Of a stretch of DNA of 38,394 nucleotides, positions 24,737-35,505 are shown one piece after another. The translations under genes and the position numbers were made by a program. The stretch is from Hyphomicrobiales bacterium (lineage in GTDB: Bacteria > Pseudomonadota > Alphaproteobacteria > Rhizobiales > Rhizobiaceae). Each line of letters starts with the position of its first letter. The stretch's first letter is position 1. The DNA is taken from positions 1-38,394 of the forward strand of contig JAALLE010000035.1 of NCBI GenBank assembly GCA_011087605.1, given 5' to 3'. The notes under the pieces were generated by a model. It saw only the letters and a list, made by a program, of their open reading frames with translations. It had not been told where the DNA came from and made no database searches.

Positions 24737-27700
24737 CAACAAGTGCATTGAGCAAGTTGAAACCCTGGCTGACCGAGCCGGGCAACATAAACGTTGGCGG
24801 TGTGCCGGACGGCTACGAAACAGTTGTTTTGGCCGAAGCACTGGCAGAACTATCCCGGCAGGAGAAGGCTCCCTGCCTGGTGTTTGTGGCACGCGACGGT
24901 CAACGGGCTGCGGATGTTGAAGCCGCGTTTGAATTTTTTGCCCCCTGGGCGGATGTGTTGCACGTACCGGCTTGGGATTGTCTGCCTTATGATCGGGTGT
25001 CTCCCAGCAATGATGCATTGGCAAAACGCATTGCGGCGCTGGCCAACTTGGCGACAGGCGAGGCAAGTGATCGTCCCCGATTGATAACAATAACGCCCAA
25101 TGCGTTGATGCAAAAATTGCCGTCGCGAGAGTATATGGCGCAGCATGTGCGGGATATTCGTCCGGGTCAGCAGATTGATACGGAAGGTCTTGTCGGCTGG
25201 CTGAATGGCAATGGTTATGAGCGCAGCCCGACCGTGCGGGATGCCGGGGAATATGCCGTGCGCGGTGGTATTATTGACCTGTTTGCCCCCGGAACCGATG
25301 GACCGGTACGCCTCGACTTCTTTGGCGATACGCTGGAATCACTGCGGTCTTTTGATGTGGATAGTCAAAGGACAACCAACCAGCTGAAGCAGATGAAATT
25401 GTCGCCGATGAGCGAGGTGACGCTGGACGCCGAGACGATTGCACGGTTTCGAACCAATTATCTGACAACATTCGGAGCAGCGACCCGCGACGACGCACTT
25501 TATGCGGCAGTCAGCGAAGGCCGCCGCTATGCTGGGCTAGAGCACTGGTTGCCGTTGTTTTTCGATGAATTGGAGACAATTTTTCACTATCTCGGCGAGG
25601 CGACGGTGTTTGTCGATCACCTGGTCGATGAAGCCATTGAAGAACGTGAAGCCCAGATCATCGATCATTATGAAGCCCGGGAGCGCGGGCTGGATGGCGA
25701 TGGCAGCGGCGGCGCGGCGCCTTACAAGCCGGTTGCGGTGGACACATTGTATCTGACCACCAGTCAGATTGATCTGGGTCTCAAGCAGGGCAACAAGATT
25801 TCCTTGTCTCCCTTTGAAGCGCCTGACTTTGTGCAGGGCGAACGAGTGATCAATCTGGGCGCAAAACAGGGGCGTAACTTTGCCGCTGAGCGTAGTGCGG
25901 GAAACGTCAACATTTTCCAGGCGTTGAGCGATCATGCTGCGGAACTGAGAAGCCAGAAAAAGAAAGTCATTATCGCATCCTGGAGCGCCGGCGCCCAGGA
26001 CCGGTTGGTGCAGGTTTTGGATGAACATGGCCTGACCAATGTTCAAAAGGCCAATAATTGGGCTGAAGTGGCGCAATTGTCACCTGGCACAACGGCGCTG
26101 GCGGTTCTGGGTATCGAATCGGGATTTGAGGACGATGAATTCGCCGTCATTGGCGATCAGGATTTTCTCGGCGACCGATTGGTCAAACGCCGCAAGGCCA
26201 GCAAGAAGGGAGCCGACTTCCTGTCGGAAGTGTCCAGCCTTTCCGCTGGAGATATCGTCGTTCACGTCGATCACGGTATTGGTCGTTTTCAGGGCCTTGT
26301 GACGATTGAGGCTGCGGGCGCGCCCCATGATTGTCTGGAACTGCGTTATCACAACGACGACAAACTGTTTTTGCCGGTCGAAAACATCGAATTGCTGTCC
26401 CGCTACGGCAACAGCGATACCGAAGTCATGCTGGACCGGCTGGGTGGGGCCAACTGGCAGGCGCGCAAATCCAAACTGAAGAAACGCATTCTCGAAATGG
26501 CTGGGCAGTTGATCGCGATTGCAGCGGCGCGTCAGCTGAAACGTGCAGAGCCGATTTCAGTGGCCGACGGGGTATATGACGAATTTGCCGCCAAGTTTCC
26601 CTATGAGGAAACCGATGATCAGACAAACGCCATTGAAGCAGTAATTGATGATCTGCATTCGGGCCGTCCGATGGACCGCTTGATTTGTGGAGACGTTGGG
26701 TTTGGCAAGACGGAAGTGGCGTTGCGGGCAGCTTACCTGACCGCCATGTCTGGCAAGCAGGTGGCGGTTGTCGTGCCGACCACCTTGTTGTCGCGTCAGC
26801 ATTTCAAAACATTTTCAGAACGTTTCCACGGGTTGCCTGTCAATGTTGCACAGGCTTCGCGCCTTGTTGGTTCCAAGGCGCTTGCCGCAGCAAAGTCCGG
26901 CATTCGCGATGGTTCCGTCGATATCGTAATTGGCACCCATGCCTTGCTCGGCAATTCGGTGGAATTCAAACGCCTCGGCCTGTTGATCATCGACGAAGAG
27001 CAACATTTCGGGGTCAAACACAAGGAACGGTTGAAGGAATTGCGGGCGGATGTGCATGTGCTGACCCTGTCGGCCACACCGATCCCCCGAACCCTGCAAC
27101 TGGCGCTGACCGGGGTCCGCGAATTGTCGCTGATTACCACGGCACCGGTTGATCGCATGGCAGTGCGGACATTCATTTTACCGTTCGATGGGGTTGTTGT
27201 CCGCGAAGCTCTGTTGCGCGAACGCTACCGCGGTGGCCAGAGTTTTTATGTCTGTCCGCGCCTGTCCGACATACGAGGGCGTCAGGAATGGCTGGAAGAG
27301 CATGTTCCAGAACTCAAGGTCGCTGTGGCCCACGGACAAATGCCACCGGGTGAGCTGGAAGACGTGATGAACGCCTTTTATGAGGGTAGCTATGATGTTC
27401 TGCTCTCCACCACGATTGTTGAATCCGGTCTGGACATTCCAACTGCCAATACGATGATTGTGCACCGAGCCAACATGTTTGGCCTGGCCCAGCTCTATCA
27501 GATGCGCGGTCGGGTCGGGCGGTCAAAAACCCGTGCCTATGCTTTAATGACTCTGCCACCTAACAAAATCCTGACGCCGACGGCCGAACGTCGCCTGAAA
27601 GTCCTGCAGTCGCTCGACACATTGGGGGCTGGATTTCAACTTGCCAGCCACGATCTGGATATCCGTGGCGCTGGCAATATACTGGGAGATGAACAATCCG

Positions 27701-28245
27701 GTCATGTGCGCGAAGTTGGCTTTGAACTGTACCAGCAGATGCTGGAAGAGGCGGTTGCTGAATTGAAAGACGGCGGTGAAGCCGAGATTGAAGGCAAATG
27801 GTCACCGCAAATCACCGTTGGTGTGACGGTTATGATCCCGGAAAGCTTTGTTCCTGATCTGACCCTGCGCATGAGCCTTTATCGACGCCTTGCAGAACTG
27901 GATACTGCTGAAGATATTGATGCTTTTGGGGCAGAACTCATCGACCGGTTTGGACCTCTGCCGGAAGAGGTTGAGCATCTGTTGAAAGTGGTCTTTGTCA
28001 AATCCCTGTGCCGCCGCGCCAACATTGAAAAGCTTGATGCCGGTCCCAAAGGCATGGTTTTACATTTCCGCAACAAGGAATTTGCAAATCCTGAGGAGCT
28101 GATTGGCTGGATCAGCAAGCAGGGAAGCCTTGCAAAGATCAGGCCGGATCAGTCAATTGTATTGTCACGGGACTATCCGACCGCAGACAAAAGATTGCGT
28201 GGTGCGGCGGTGATCACAACTCAGTTGGCGAAAATGGTGGCGTGA
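24733..28245 (+). CDS. mfd: Transcription-repair coupling factor Mfd
   Basis: Mfd displaces RNA polymerase stalled at DNA damage and recruits UvrA. The 1170-residue protein has the UvrB-like N-terminal region (WDCLPYDRVSPSNDALAKRI, then VRGGIIDLFAPGTDGPVRLD), the RNA-polymerase interaction domain with DIVVHVDHGIGRFQGL near 510-530, and a RecG-like motor: Walker A GDVGFGKTEVALRAAYL (about 653), DEEQHFG (about 753), LSATPIPRTL, TTIVESGLDIP and QMRGRVGRS. The C-terminal autoinhibitory region follows. The start overlaps the sdhE stop, and its stop overlaps the next gene's start (TGATG). Confidence 0.97.
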   Translation: MTTSALSKLKPWLTEPGNINVGGVPDGYETVVLAEALAELSRQEKAPCLVFVARDGQRAADVEAAFEFFAPWADVLHVPAWDCLPYDRVSPSNDALAKRIAALANLATGEASDRPRLITITPNALMQKLPSREYMAQHVRDIRPGQQIDTEGLVGWLNGNGYERSPTVRDAGEYAVRGGIIDLFAPGTDGPVRLDFFGDTLESLRSFDVDSQRTTNQLKQMKLSPMSEVTLDAETIARFRTNYLTTFGAATRDDALYAAVSEGRRYAGLEHWLPLFFDELETIFHYLGEATVFVDHLVDEAIEEREAQIIDHYEARERGLDGDGSGGAAPYKPVAVDTLYLTTSQIDLGLKQGNKISLSPFEAPDFVQGERVINLGAKQGRNFAAERSAGNVNIFQALSDHAAELRSQKKKVIIASWSAGAQDRLVQVLDEHGLTNVQKANNWAEVAQLSPGTTALAVLGIESGFEDDEFAVIGDQDFLGDRLVKRRKASKKGADFLSEVSSLSAGDIVVHVDHGIGRFQGLVTIEAAGAPHDCLELRYHNDDKLFLPVENIELLSRYGNSDTEVMLDRLGGANWQARKSKLKKRILEMAGQLIAIAAARQLKRAEPISVADGVYDEFAAKFPYEETDDQTNAIEAVIDDLHSGRPMDRLICGDVGFGKTEVALRAAYLTAMSGKQVAVVVPTTLLSRQHFKTFSERFHGLPVNVAQASRLVGSKALAAAKSGIRDGSVDIVIGTHALLGNSVEFKRLGLLIIDEEQHFGVKHKERLKELRADVHVLTLSATPIPRTLQLALTGVRELSLITTAPVDRMAVRTFILPFDGVVVREALLRERYRGGQSFYVCPRLSDIRGRQEWLEEHVPELKVAVAHGQMPPGELEDVMNAFYEGSYDVLLSTTIVESGLDIPTANTMIVHRANMFGLAQLYQMRGRVGRSKTRAYALMTLPPNKILTPTAERRLKVLQSLDTLGAGFQLASHDLDIRGAGNILGDEQSGHVREVGFELYQQMLEEAVAELKDGGEAEIEGKWSPQITVGVTVMIPESFVPDLTLRMSLYRRLAELDTAEDIDAFGAELIDRFGPLPEEVEHLLKVVFVKSLCRRANIEKLDAGPKGMVLHFRNKEFANPEELIGWISKQGSLAKIRPDQSIVLSRDYPTADKRLRGAAVITTQLAKMVA

Positions 28246-29156
28246 TGGAAAAGTTTGAAATTCGAGACCAGCGGTTTTTCGATATAATTGCAAAAGATGC
28301 CGAGTTGCAGGTAGTCGCCGACGGGTTTGTGTTTACCGAAGGTCCGATCTGGCATCCGGATGAACACTGGCTGGTATTCTCCGATATCGTATCGAGCATT
28401 CAATACCGCTGGAGCGAAAGCGATGGACTGAATGTTTTCCGTCGCCCCTCCAACATGGCCAATGGCAATTTTTTCGATTGCGATGGCAAAATCGTCACGT
28501 GTGAACACGCCACCTCACGTCTTGTCCGACACGATCATGAAGGTCGCGTCGTGACGACACTTGCCAGCCATTATCAGGGCAAAGCGCTCAACAGCCCCAA
28601 TGATGTGGTGGTGGACAGCCGTGGCCGGATCTGGTTCACCGATCCAAGCTTTGGCCGTATTCGTGAGGATGTTGGCATTCCGCGCGACTGCGAGTTGGAT
28701 TTTCAGGGCGTCTACCGTCTCGATCCGGACGGGACGCTGATATGCGTCGTTGATGACTTCAGGCAACCCAATGGCCTGTGCTTGTCCCGGGATGAAAAGG
28801 TGTTGTTTGTCAACGACAGCGCTGATCCTTGTATTCGCCGGTTTGATATCGCTGAGGATGGCAGCCTTTCTGGCGATCAGGTCTGGGCGCGTGTTGAAGG
28901 CGAGCAGGAAGGCCGCAAATGGGTGCCCGACGGGATGAAGGTGACCAATACCGACCACATCTTTTGTAATGGCCCCAATGGCGTGCACCTGTTTGACCCG
29001 CAGGGAACCGATCTCGGCGTGATCAACTTTGCGGAGAAGTCGACAAATTTCTGCTTTGGTGGCCCGGCCCGTGACAAGCTGTTTGTCACAGCCTCATCGC
29101 GGTTGTATTGCATCCAGACAAAAATTGACGGCCCGGCCATGATTCCGGGCATTTAA
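28245..29156 (+). CDS. SMP-30/gluconolactonase family protein
   Basis: A 303-residue six-bladed beta-propeller of the SMP-30/gluconolactonase/LRE-like family, whose members hydrolyse sugar lactones using one divalent metal. The putative metal ligands are all present: the Glu in FTEGPIWHP (Glu32), the Asn in NSPNDVVVD and the Asp in VPDGMKVTNTDH. WFTDPSFGRI and RQPNGLCLS are also typical. The natural substrate cannot be told from the sequence. ATG 28245 overlaps the mfd stop by one base; GTG 28242 in the same frame would overlap by four. Coupling to mfd looks like accidental packing rather than a shared function. Confidence 0.88.
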   Translation: MEKFEIRDQRFFDIIAKDAELQVVADGFVFTEGPIWHPDEHWLVFSDIVSSIQYRWSESDGLNVFRRPSNMANGNFFDCDGKIVTCEHATSRLVRHDHEGRVVTTLASHYQGKALNSPNDVVVDSRGRIWFTDPSFGRIREDVGIPRDCELDFQGVYRLDPDGTLICVVDDFRQPNGLCLSRDEKVLFVNDSADPCIRRFDIAEDGSLSGDQVWARVEGEQEGRKWVPDGMKVTNTDHIFCNGPNGVHLFDPQGTDLGVINFAEKSTNFCFGGPARDKLFVTASSRLYCIQTKIDGPAMIPGI

Positions 29157-29165
29157 TCGGTTTAA

Positions 29166-30494
<1,329 letters not shown>

Positions 30495-30529
30495 CGATTC
30501 ATTAACTGCGAATCCGCCATGGTTGGCAG

Positions 30530-30844
30530 ATGGTTCTACGCAGACGCAAACGACGGACGCTTGCGCGCTTTATTGCGCCGCTGGCGACGCTTGTCATCGT
30601 TGGATATTTTGGCTTTCACGCGTTCAATGGTCAGTATGGCATCCGTGCCAATCTGGCCATGCAAACCCGCATGGCTGAACTAAAGATAGAACTGGCCGAA
30701 CTGACCAGGCGACGCGACAAGTTTGAAGAGCGGGTGAAACTGCTGCGTGCTGGCACCTTGGAAAAAGACATGGTGGACCAGCATGTGCGTGCTCAGTTGA
30801 ACATGGTCCGCGAAGACGAAATCGTGCTCTTTATCCACAATTGA
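30530..30844 (+). CDS. ftsB: Septum formation initiator family protein (FtsB/DivIC-like)
   Basis: FtsB-type proteins join FtsL and FtsQ in the divisome at the inner membrane. This 104-residue protein has a basic N-terminus (VLRRRKRRTLARF), one membrane segment at about 14-33 (IAPLATLVIVGYFGFHAFNG), a coiled coil at about 44-72 (RMAELKIELAELTRRRDKFE) and the short C-terminal motif with MVREDEIVLFI. This matches the DivIC family in order and size. Start ATG 30530 is taken because it gives the whole family pattern; it has no strong ribosome site. It sits between eno and the pdh cluster, as in many alphaproteobacteria. Confidence 0.9.
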   Translation: MVLRRRKRRTLARFIAPLATLVIVGYFGFHAFNGQYGIRANLAMQTRMAELKIELAELTRRRDKFEERVKLLRAGTLEKDMVDQHVRAQLNMVREDEIVLFIHN

Positions 30845-30847
30845 TCA

Positions 30848-30868
30848 ATTAACTGAAATCCAGTTAAT
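30848..30868 (+). terminator. Hairpin after ftsB
   Basis: ATTAACTG (30848-30855) and CAGTTAAT (30861-30868) form a perfect 8-bp stem with a 5-base loop, four bases after the ftsB stop. It is AT-rich and has no clear T-run after it, so it may be a weak terminator or part of the regulatory array that follows. Confidence 0.45.
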
Positions 30869-30875
30869 CAACGTT

Positions 30876-30905
30876 TAGTGCATACTATTCAATGCACTAC
30901 GTGCA
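30876..30905. promoter_or_regulatory. Clustered GTGCA/TGCAC inverted repeats upstream of pdhA
   Basis: TAGTGCAT (30876-30883) and ATGCACTA (30892-30899) make a perfect 8-bp dyad with an 8-base spacer, and a further GTGCA at 30901-30905 makes TGCAC-TAC-GTGCA with the middle half-site. Three half-sites in 30 bases about 130-150 bases before pdhA suggest an operator. A TTTGACA element lies at 30921-30927, but no well-spaced -10 was found. No regulator can be named. Confidence 0.45.
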
Positions 30906-31030
30906 ATCTAGCTATGCGTTTTTGACATTGCGATATTTGCCCACCGCTATATGTTTGGGGGAACAAACGGGGCGGGCATCTCAGCCGCCCGATTATCTGG
31001 TCCTGAACCAATTCGTGTAAAGGTGTGCCC

Positions 31031-32086
31031 GTGGCCAAAGCCAAAACAACCAAAAAATCAGCAGCATCGAAGTCAACGACGTCGAAAGCCGGGCCCAAAA
31101 CGCCGGCTCCCAAGGATTATACAAAACAACGTGAGCTCGAAGCCTGTCGCGACATGTTGATGATCCGGCGTTTTGAAGAAAAGGCCGGCCAGCTCTATGG
31201 CATGGGGTTTATCGGCGGATTCTGCCATTTGTATATTGGGCAGGAAGCTGTCGTCACCGGCATGCAGGCTGCGTTGATTGAGGGTGATCAGGTGATCACT
31301 GCCTATCGCGATCACGGCCATATGCTGGCCTGTGATATGGACCCCAAGGGTGTGATGGCAGAGCTGACCGGTCGCGAAGGTGGCTATAGCCGCGGCAAAG
31401 GCGGTTCCATGCACATGTTCTCCAAGGAAAAGAATTTTTATGGTGGGCACGGTATTGTAGGGGCGCAGGTCTCGTTGGGAACCGGACTGGCCTTCAACAA
31501 CCGCTACCGGGAAAACGGCAATGTCTGCCTGACTTATTTTGGGGACGGCGCGTCAAACCAGGGCCAGGTCTATGAAAGCTTTAACATGGCCAAGCTGTGG
31601 GACCTGCCCGTCGTCTATGTGATTGAAAATAACCGCTACGCCATGGGCACAGCGGTTCATCGTTCTTCGGCTCTGACCGAATTCTCCCGGCGCGGTTGTT
31701 CCTTCAACATCCCCGGTATTGAGGTCGATGGCATGGATGTGCGTGCCGTGCAGGCGGCCGGTGAACTGGCCACCGAATGGTGCCGTTCGGGCAAGGGGCC
31801 AATTATTCTCGACATGCAGACCTATCGATATCGTGGGCACTCCATGTCCGACCCGGCGAAATATCGCACCAAGGATGAAGTGCAGAAAATGCGCGCCGAA
31901 CAGGATCCGATTGAACGGGTCAAACAGCGGGTGCTGGAAAAGAAATGGGCCACCGAAGACGAGTTGAAAGCTATCGACAAGGAAGTGCGCGGAATTGTTG
32001 CTGAGGCTGCTGAATTTGCCCAGACCAATCCCGAACCCGATGCCAGCGAACTTTATACAGATGTGTTGATTGAGGTGGGAGCGTAA
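31031..32086 (+). CDS. pdhA: Pyruvate dehydrogenase E1 component, alpha subunit
   Basis: E1 alpha with E1 beta decarboxylates pyruvate using thiamine diphosphate and acetylates the lipoyl arm of E2. The ThDP motif [16 protein letters not shown] ends with ENNRYAMGT, and the phosphorylation-loop-like [19 protein letters not shown] is present. [17 protein letters not shown] and [16 protein letters not shown] are typical of the alpha subunit. An N-terminal Lys/Ala/Ser-rich stretch of about 25 residues precedes the domain. GTG 31031 is preferred because AAAGG lies seven bases upstream; GTG 31025 is in frame too. pdhB begins three bases after its stop. Confidence 0.96.
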   Translation: MAKAKTTKKSAASKSTTSKAGPKTPAPKDYTKQRELEACRDMLMIRRFEEKAGQLYGMGFIGGFCHLYIGQEAVVTGMQAALIEGDQVITAYRDHGHMLACDMDPKGVMAELTGREGGYSRGKGGSMHMFSKEKNFYGGHGIVGAQVSLGTGLAFNNRYRENGNVCLTYFGDGASNQGQVYESFNMAKLWDLPVVYVIENNRYAMGTAVHRSSALTEFSRRGCSFNIPGIEVDGMDVRAVQAAGELATEWCRSGKGPIILDMQTYRYRGHSMSDPAKYRTKDEVQKMRAEQDPIERVKQRVLEKKWATEDELKAIDKEVRGIVAEAAEFAQTNPEPDASELYTDVLIEVGA

Positions 32087-32088
32087 TC

Positions 32089-33501
32089 ATGGCCACAGAT
32101 ATTCTCATGCCCGCCCTGTCTCCGACAATGGAAGAGGGCACATTGGCCAAGTGGTTGGTCAAAGAAGGTGACGCGGTCGCTGCCGGTGACGTGATTGCCG
32201 AAATTGAAACCGACAAGGCGACGATGGAAGTTGAAGCCGTTGATGAAGGTACCGTCGGTCGCATTGCCGTTGCAGAAGGCACCGAAAATGTGAAGGTCAA
32301 TGCCGTCATCGCCGCTCTGATAGAAGATGGTGAAAGCGCCGATGCCGCTGCAGCCGCACCAGTTGCTGAGCCCGAGGCGGCGGCGGCTCCGGTGGTGGAA
32401 GCTGCTGCGGTGGTGGAAGCTGCTGCGGTTGCAACCGTGCCAGCGGCACCTGTTGCTGCAGCACCGACCCCCATCGAGGTGAAACCAGCCAGTGATCCGG
32501 ATATCCCTGAAGGTACCGAAATGGTGTCGACTACAGTGCGCGATGCACTGCGCGATGCGATGGCTGAGGAAATGCGTCACGATGAAGACGTTTTCGTCAT
32601 GGGCGAAGAGGTCGCAGAATATCAGGGCGCCTATAAGATTACCCAGGGATTGCTGGACGAATTTGGTGCCAAGCGGGTCATTGATACGCCGATCACCGAA
32701 CATGGCTTTGCCGGTATTGGCGTCGGTGCCGCGATGGCCGGATTGAAGCCGATTGTCGAATTCATGACTTTCAACTTTGCCATGCAGGCGATTGACCAGA
32801 TCGTCAATTCTGCTGCCAAGACGCTTTATATGTCTGGCGGCCAGATGGGAGCGCCTATCGTGTTCCGTGGACCCAATGGCGCAGCGGCCCGCGTTGGGGC
32901 GCAGCACAGTCAGTGCTATGCAGCCTGGTACAGTCATATTCCGGGTTTGAAAGTTGTCGCGCCTTATAGTGCAGCCGATGCGAAAGGGCTGTTGAAGGCG
33001 GCTATTCGAGATCCTAACCCGATAATATTCCTGGAAAATGAAATCCTCTATGGCCAGTCATTTGATGTTCCGGCGCTGGATGATTTCGTTTTGCCCATTG
33101 GCAAGGCCCGGATTCACAAATCCGGCAATGATGTCACATTGGTCTCGTTTGGTCATGGGGTTCGTTATGCAATCGACGCAGCTGCTGCGATGGCCGAACT
33201 GGGCATTGATGCAGAAATCATCGATTTGCGCACCATCCGCCCCATGGACATGGCAACGGTGATTGAGTCCGTCAAGAAAACCAATCGCTGTATCACTGTT
33301 GAAGAAGGCTTTCCGCAATCGGGTGTCGGCGCAGAAATCGGCATGCAGATCATGCAGGAGGCCTTTGATTATCTTGATGCGCCGGTGCTTCGTGTCACCG
33401 GCAAGGATGTGCCAATGCCCTATGCTGCCAATCTTGAAAAACTGGCCTTGCCGTCAGTGGAAGAGATTGTCGAAGCCGCCAGAGCGGTGACCTACAAGTG
33501 A
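32089..33501 (+). CDS. pdhB: Pyruvate dehydrogenase E1 component, beta subunit, with N-terminal lipoyl domain
   Basis: E1 beta of the PDH complex. Residues about 2-80 form a lipoyl domain ([20 protein letters not shown]) whose attachment Lys is Lys43 (ETDKATMEV), followed by an Ala/Pro-rich swinging linker at about 85-130. The catalytic transketolase-type domain begins near 145 ([20 protein letters not shown]) and contains [17 protein letters not shown] and [19 protein letters not shown]1 beta with its own lipoyl domain is characteristic of alphaproteobacteria. The domain is almost the same as that of pdhC, also in DNA (about 20 differences in 144 bases by hand count). Its stop overlaps the next start in GTGA. 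Confidence 0.96.
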   Translation: MATDILMPALSPTMEEGTLAKWLVKEGDAVAAGDVIAEIETDKATMEVEAVDEGTVGRIAVAEGTENVKVNAVIAALIEDGESADAAAAAPVAEPEAAAAPVVEAAAVVEAAAVATVPAAPVAAAPTPIEVKPASDPDIPEGTEMVSTTVRDALRDAMAEEMRHDEDVFVMGEEVAEYQGAYKITQGLLDEFGAKRVIDTPITEHGFAGIGVGAAMAGLKPIVEFMTFNFAMQAIDQIVNSAAKTLYMSGGQMGAPIVFRGPNGAAARVGAQHSQCYAAWYSHIPGLKVVAPYSAADAKGLLKAAIRDPNPIIFLENEILYGQSFDVPALDDFVLPIGKARIHKSGNDVTLVSFGHGVRYAIDAAAAMAELGIDAEIIDLRTIRPMDMATVIESVKKTNRCITVEEGFPQSGVGAEIGMQIMQEAFDYLDAPVLRVTGKDVPMPYAANLEKLALPSVEEIVEAARAVTYK

Positions 33502-33845
33502 GCGCTTTTCCTGCCTTGGACGTGCGACACGCGAGCTGGGATAAATTTCGCGGTGCGGTGGTTATTCCCTCAGGTGCAAACCAGATTGCCGTGTCGATTG
33601 AGGCGCTGGAGAGTTGGGCAAACAAACGCCTGACACCGGAGCAGGCAGTAGAGACTGCGGTTGACGAAAAGGCCCTGTTGGCAGCAATTGCCAACGCCAC
33701 GCCGGCCCATGACAATGTGATCACCATAACGGCAGGCATATTGAACAGCCGGTCCTGGTCGATTGAAGCCTATGATGATGGCCCCGAGGACAGTGGCCCG
33801 ATTTACCTTGAACCCCAGATGCATGCGCGGGGAGATGACTTATGA
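33498..33845 (+). CDS. Unrecognised 115-aa protein inside the pdh operon
   Basis: I do not recognise a family with confidence; a remote likeness to small DUF1488-type proteins (a beta-rich segment [20 protein letters not shown]) is possible. No signal peptide or membrane segment is seen, so it should be cytoplasmic. It has a conserved-looking middle ([20 protein letters not shown]) and an acidic C-terminus ([16 protein letters not shown]). It starts with GTG in a four-base GTGA overlap with the pdhB stop and ends in a four-base ATGA overlap with the pdhC start. This double coupling means it is translated with E1 beta and E2, and suggests a role in complex assembly or control, but that is inference from position. 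Confidence 0.75.
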   Translation: MSAFPALDVRHASWDKFRGAVVIPSGANQIAVSIEALESWANKRLTPEQAVETAVDEKALLAAIANATPAHDNVITITAGILNSRSWSIEAYDDGPEDSGPIYLEPQMHARGDDL

Positions 33846-35179
33846 GTACGAATATTACAATGCCCGCCCTTTCTCCAACAATGGAAGAGGGCAACTTGGC
33901 CAAATGGCTGGTGAAGGAGGGAGACAATGTCTCCGCCGGTGATGTGATTGCCGAGATCGAAACCGACAAGGCAACGATGGAAGTTGAAGCCGTTGATGAA
34001 GGCGTCGTGGCGAAAATACTGGTTGCCGAAGGTACCGAGGGTGTTAAGGTCAATGCTGTGATTGCGGTTCTGGCCGAAGACGGCGAAGAACCTGGAGATG
34101 TTGCGGCGGCACCAGCGGCGGCAGCGGGGGAAGTGGTAACGGCGGAGACGCCAGCACCTGCCGTTGCTGCCGCTGAAGTTGCACCAACACCAGAACCGGC
34201 AGCCGTTGCAGTCGTTCCAGCGACTGTTGCCAACTCCGGTGAACGCGTTTTTGCAACACCTCTGGCGCGTCGCATTGCCCAACAGAACGGTCTGGATATT
34301 TCTTTGATTGCCGGCAGTGGACCGCATGGCCGAATCGTCAAGGCCGATGTTGATGCAGCAACCGCCGCAGGTGGTGCCGCCGCCCAACCAGCCCAACCAG
34401 TGGCGGCAGTCGCAGGTAGAGCAGCCCTGTCCGTTGGCATGGATGACGCCACCGTACTGAAATTATATGATGCAGATTCGATTGAGAAAAAACCGCATGA
34501 CGGCATGCGCAAGGTTATTGCCGAACGGCTGACCGAAAGCACTCAGTCGATACCGTCTTATTTCATCACCATGGAATGTGAACTGGATGCGCTGCTGTCG
34601 CTTCGTTCCCAGATGAATGCCGGTGCGCCCAAAGATGGCGACGACAAGCCGCTGTACAAGATTTCCGTCAATGATTTCATCGTCAAAGCCATGGCATTGG
34701 CCTTGAAGGCCGTTCCAATGGCTAATGTATCTTGGACGTCCACGGATCGATTGTTCCACAAACATGCCGATGTCGGTGTCGCTGTCGCGGTGGAGGACGG
34801 GTTGTTTACACCGATTGTTCGTCAGGCCGAACTGAAGTCACTTTCTGCAATTTCATCCGAAGTGAAGGACATGGCGTCACGGGCGCGGTCGAAGAAACTG
34901 AAACCGGAAGAATATCAGGGCGGATGTACCGCTGTTTCCAATCTGGGCATGTTTGGTGTCAAGGAATTCACCTCGATCATCAATCCGCCCCACGCGTCTA
35001 TCGTAAGCATTGGTGCTGGAGAAAAGCGGCCTGTGGTCAAAGGTGATGAACTGGCGGTTGCCACTGTCATGGCGGCGACATTTGCGTTTGATCACCGGGC
35101 AATTGATGGTGCACTTGGGGCGCAACTTGCTGCTGCGTTTAAGGGCTATGTTGAAAACCCGCTCAGCATGTTGGTGTGA
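33842..35179 (+). CDS. pdhC: Dihydrolipoamide acetyltransferase (E2 of pyruvate dehydrogenase)
   Basis: E2 forms the core of the PDH complex and passes acetyl groups from lipoate to CoA. The N-terminal lipoyl domain (residues 2-80) carries Lys43 in ETDKATMEV. After an Ala/Pro-rich linker comes the peripheral subunit-binding domain at about 135-171 ([20 protein letters not shown], then [12 protein letters not shown]), and the acyltransferase domain from about 222 ([25 protein letters not shown]-like [13 protein letters not shown]). The catalytic HxxxDG motif is in [14 protein letters not shown] near the C-terminus. One lipoyl domain is present, 445 residues, the alphaproteobacterial size. The start ATG overlaps the preceding small gene's stop. 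Confidence 0.96.
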   Translation: MSTNITMPALSPTMEEGNLAKWLVKEGDNVSAGDVIAEIETDKATMEVEAVDEGVVAKILVAEGTEGVKVNAVIAVLAEDGEEPGDVAAAPAAAAGEVVTAETPAPAVAAAEVAPTPEPAAVAVVPATVANSGERVFATPLARRIAQQNGLDISLIAGSGPHGRIVKADVDAATAAGGAAAQPAQPVAAVAGRAALSVGMDDATVLKLYDADSIEKKPHDGMRKVIAERLTESTQSIPSYFITMECELDALLSLRSQMNAGAPKDGDDKPLYKISVNDFIVKAMALALKAVPMANVSWTSTDRLFHKHADVGVAVAVEDGLFTPIVRQAELKSLSAISSEVKDMASRARSKKLKPEEYQGGCTAVSNLGMFGVKEFTSIINPPHASIVSIGAGEKRPVVKGDELAVATVMAATFAFDHRAIDGALGAQLAAAFKGYVENPLSMLV

Positions 35180-35184
35180 TGGGT

Positions 35185-35436
35185 TCAGCGATCCTGGGTT
35201 CGTTTCAGGCCGCCTTCATCGCGGATTGCGTCCATCATGATCTGACGCTCACTGGCGAGATAATTGGTTGCCAGCACGAACAGGATTGCAAAGATGCATA
35301 AAAACAGGGCTTTCAGCCACCAAGGCCTTTGCTGCAGCTTCAGACCATTGAAGGCCATCGCGGCAACAAACAACGTGGTGACGAGCAGCACCACACCGGA
35401 ATAGCCGAGACTGTAGAAGGACTGGAAAAATTGCAT
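35185..35436 (-). CDS. Small two-segment membrane protein, unknown
   Basis: An unrecognised 83-residue protein with two hydrophobic segments (about residues 11-29, GYSGVVLLVTTLFVAAMAF, and about 40-60, LKALFLCIFAILFVLATNYL) and a charged C-terminus (SERQIMMDAIRDEGGLKRTQ). The open frame reaches up to 35655 but that part overlaps the GNAT gene antisense; ATG 35436 starts just before the hydrophobic region. There is no strong ribosome site. It sits on the opposite strand between pdhC (5 bases away) and the GNAT gene, breaking the pdh-lpd line-up. The hydrophobic pattern is the main support. Confidence 0.6.
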   Translation of the reverse strand: MQFFQSFYSLGYSGVVLLVTTLFVAAMAFNGLKLQQRPWWLKALFLCIFAILFVLATNYLASERQIMMDAIRDEGGLKRTQDR

Positions 35437-35505
35437 TGTGACATTGTCCGCCGAAAATCTGCCAACTCCTATGGCGTGTGCTGCGTTGAAGGACAAGGAT
35501 AAATC

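Noticed and set aside
30921-30952. Promoter TTTGAC ... CTATAT before pdhA
   Set aside because: The elements match the rhizobial consensus in sequence but are spaced 20 bases apart rather than about 17, so it was not called.
32053-32937. 294-residue minus-strand open frame
   Set aside because: Antisense to pdhB; low-complexity His/Gly/Ser composition typical of a shadow.
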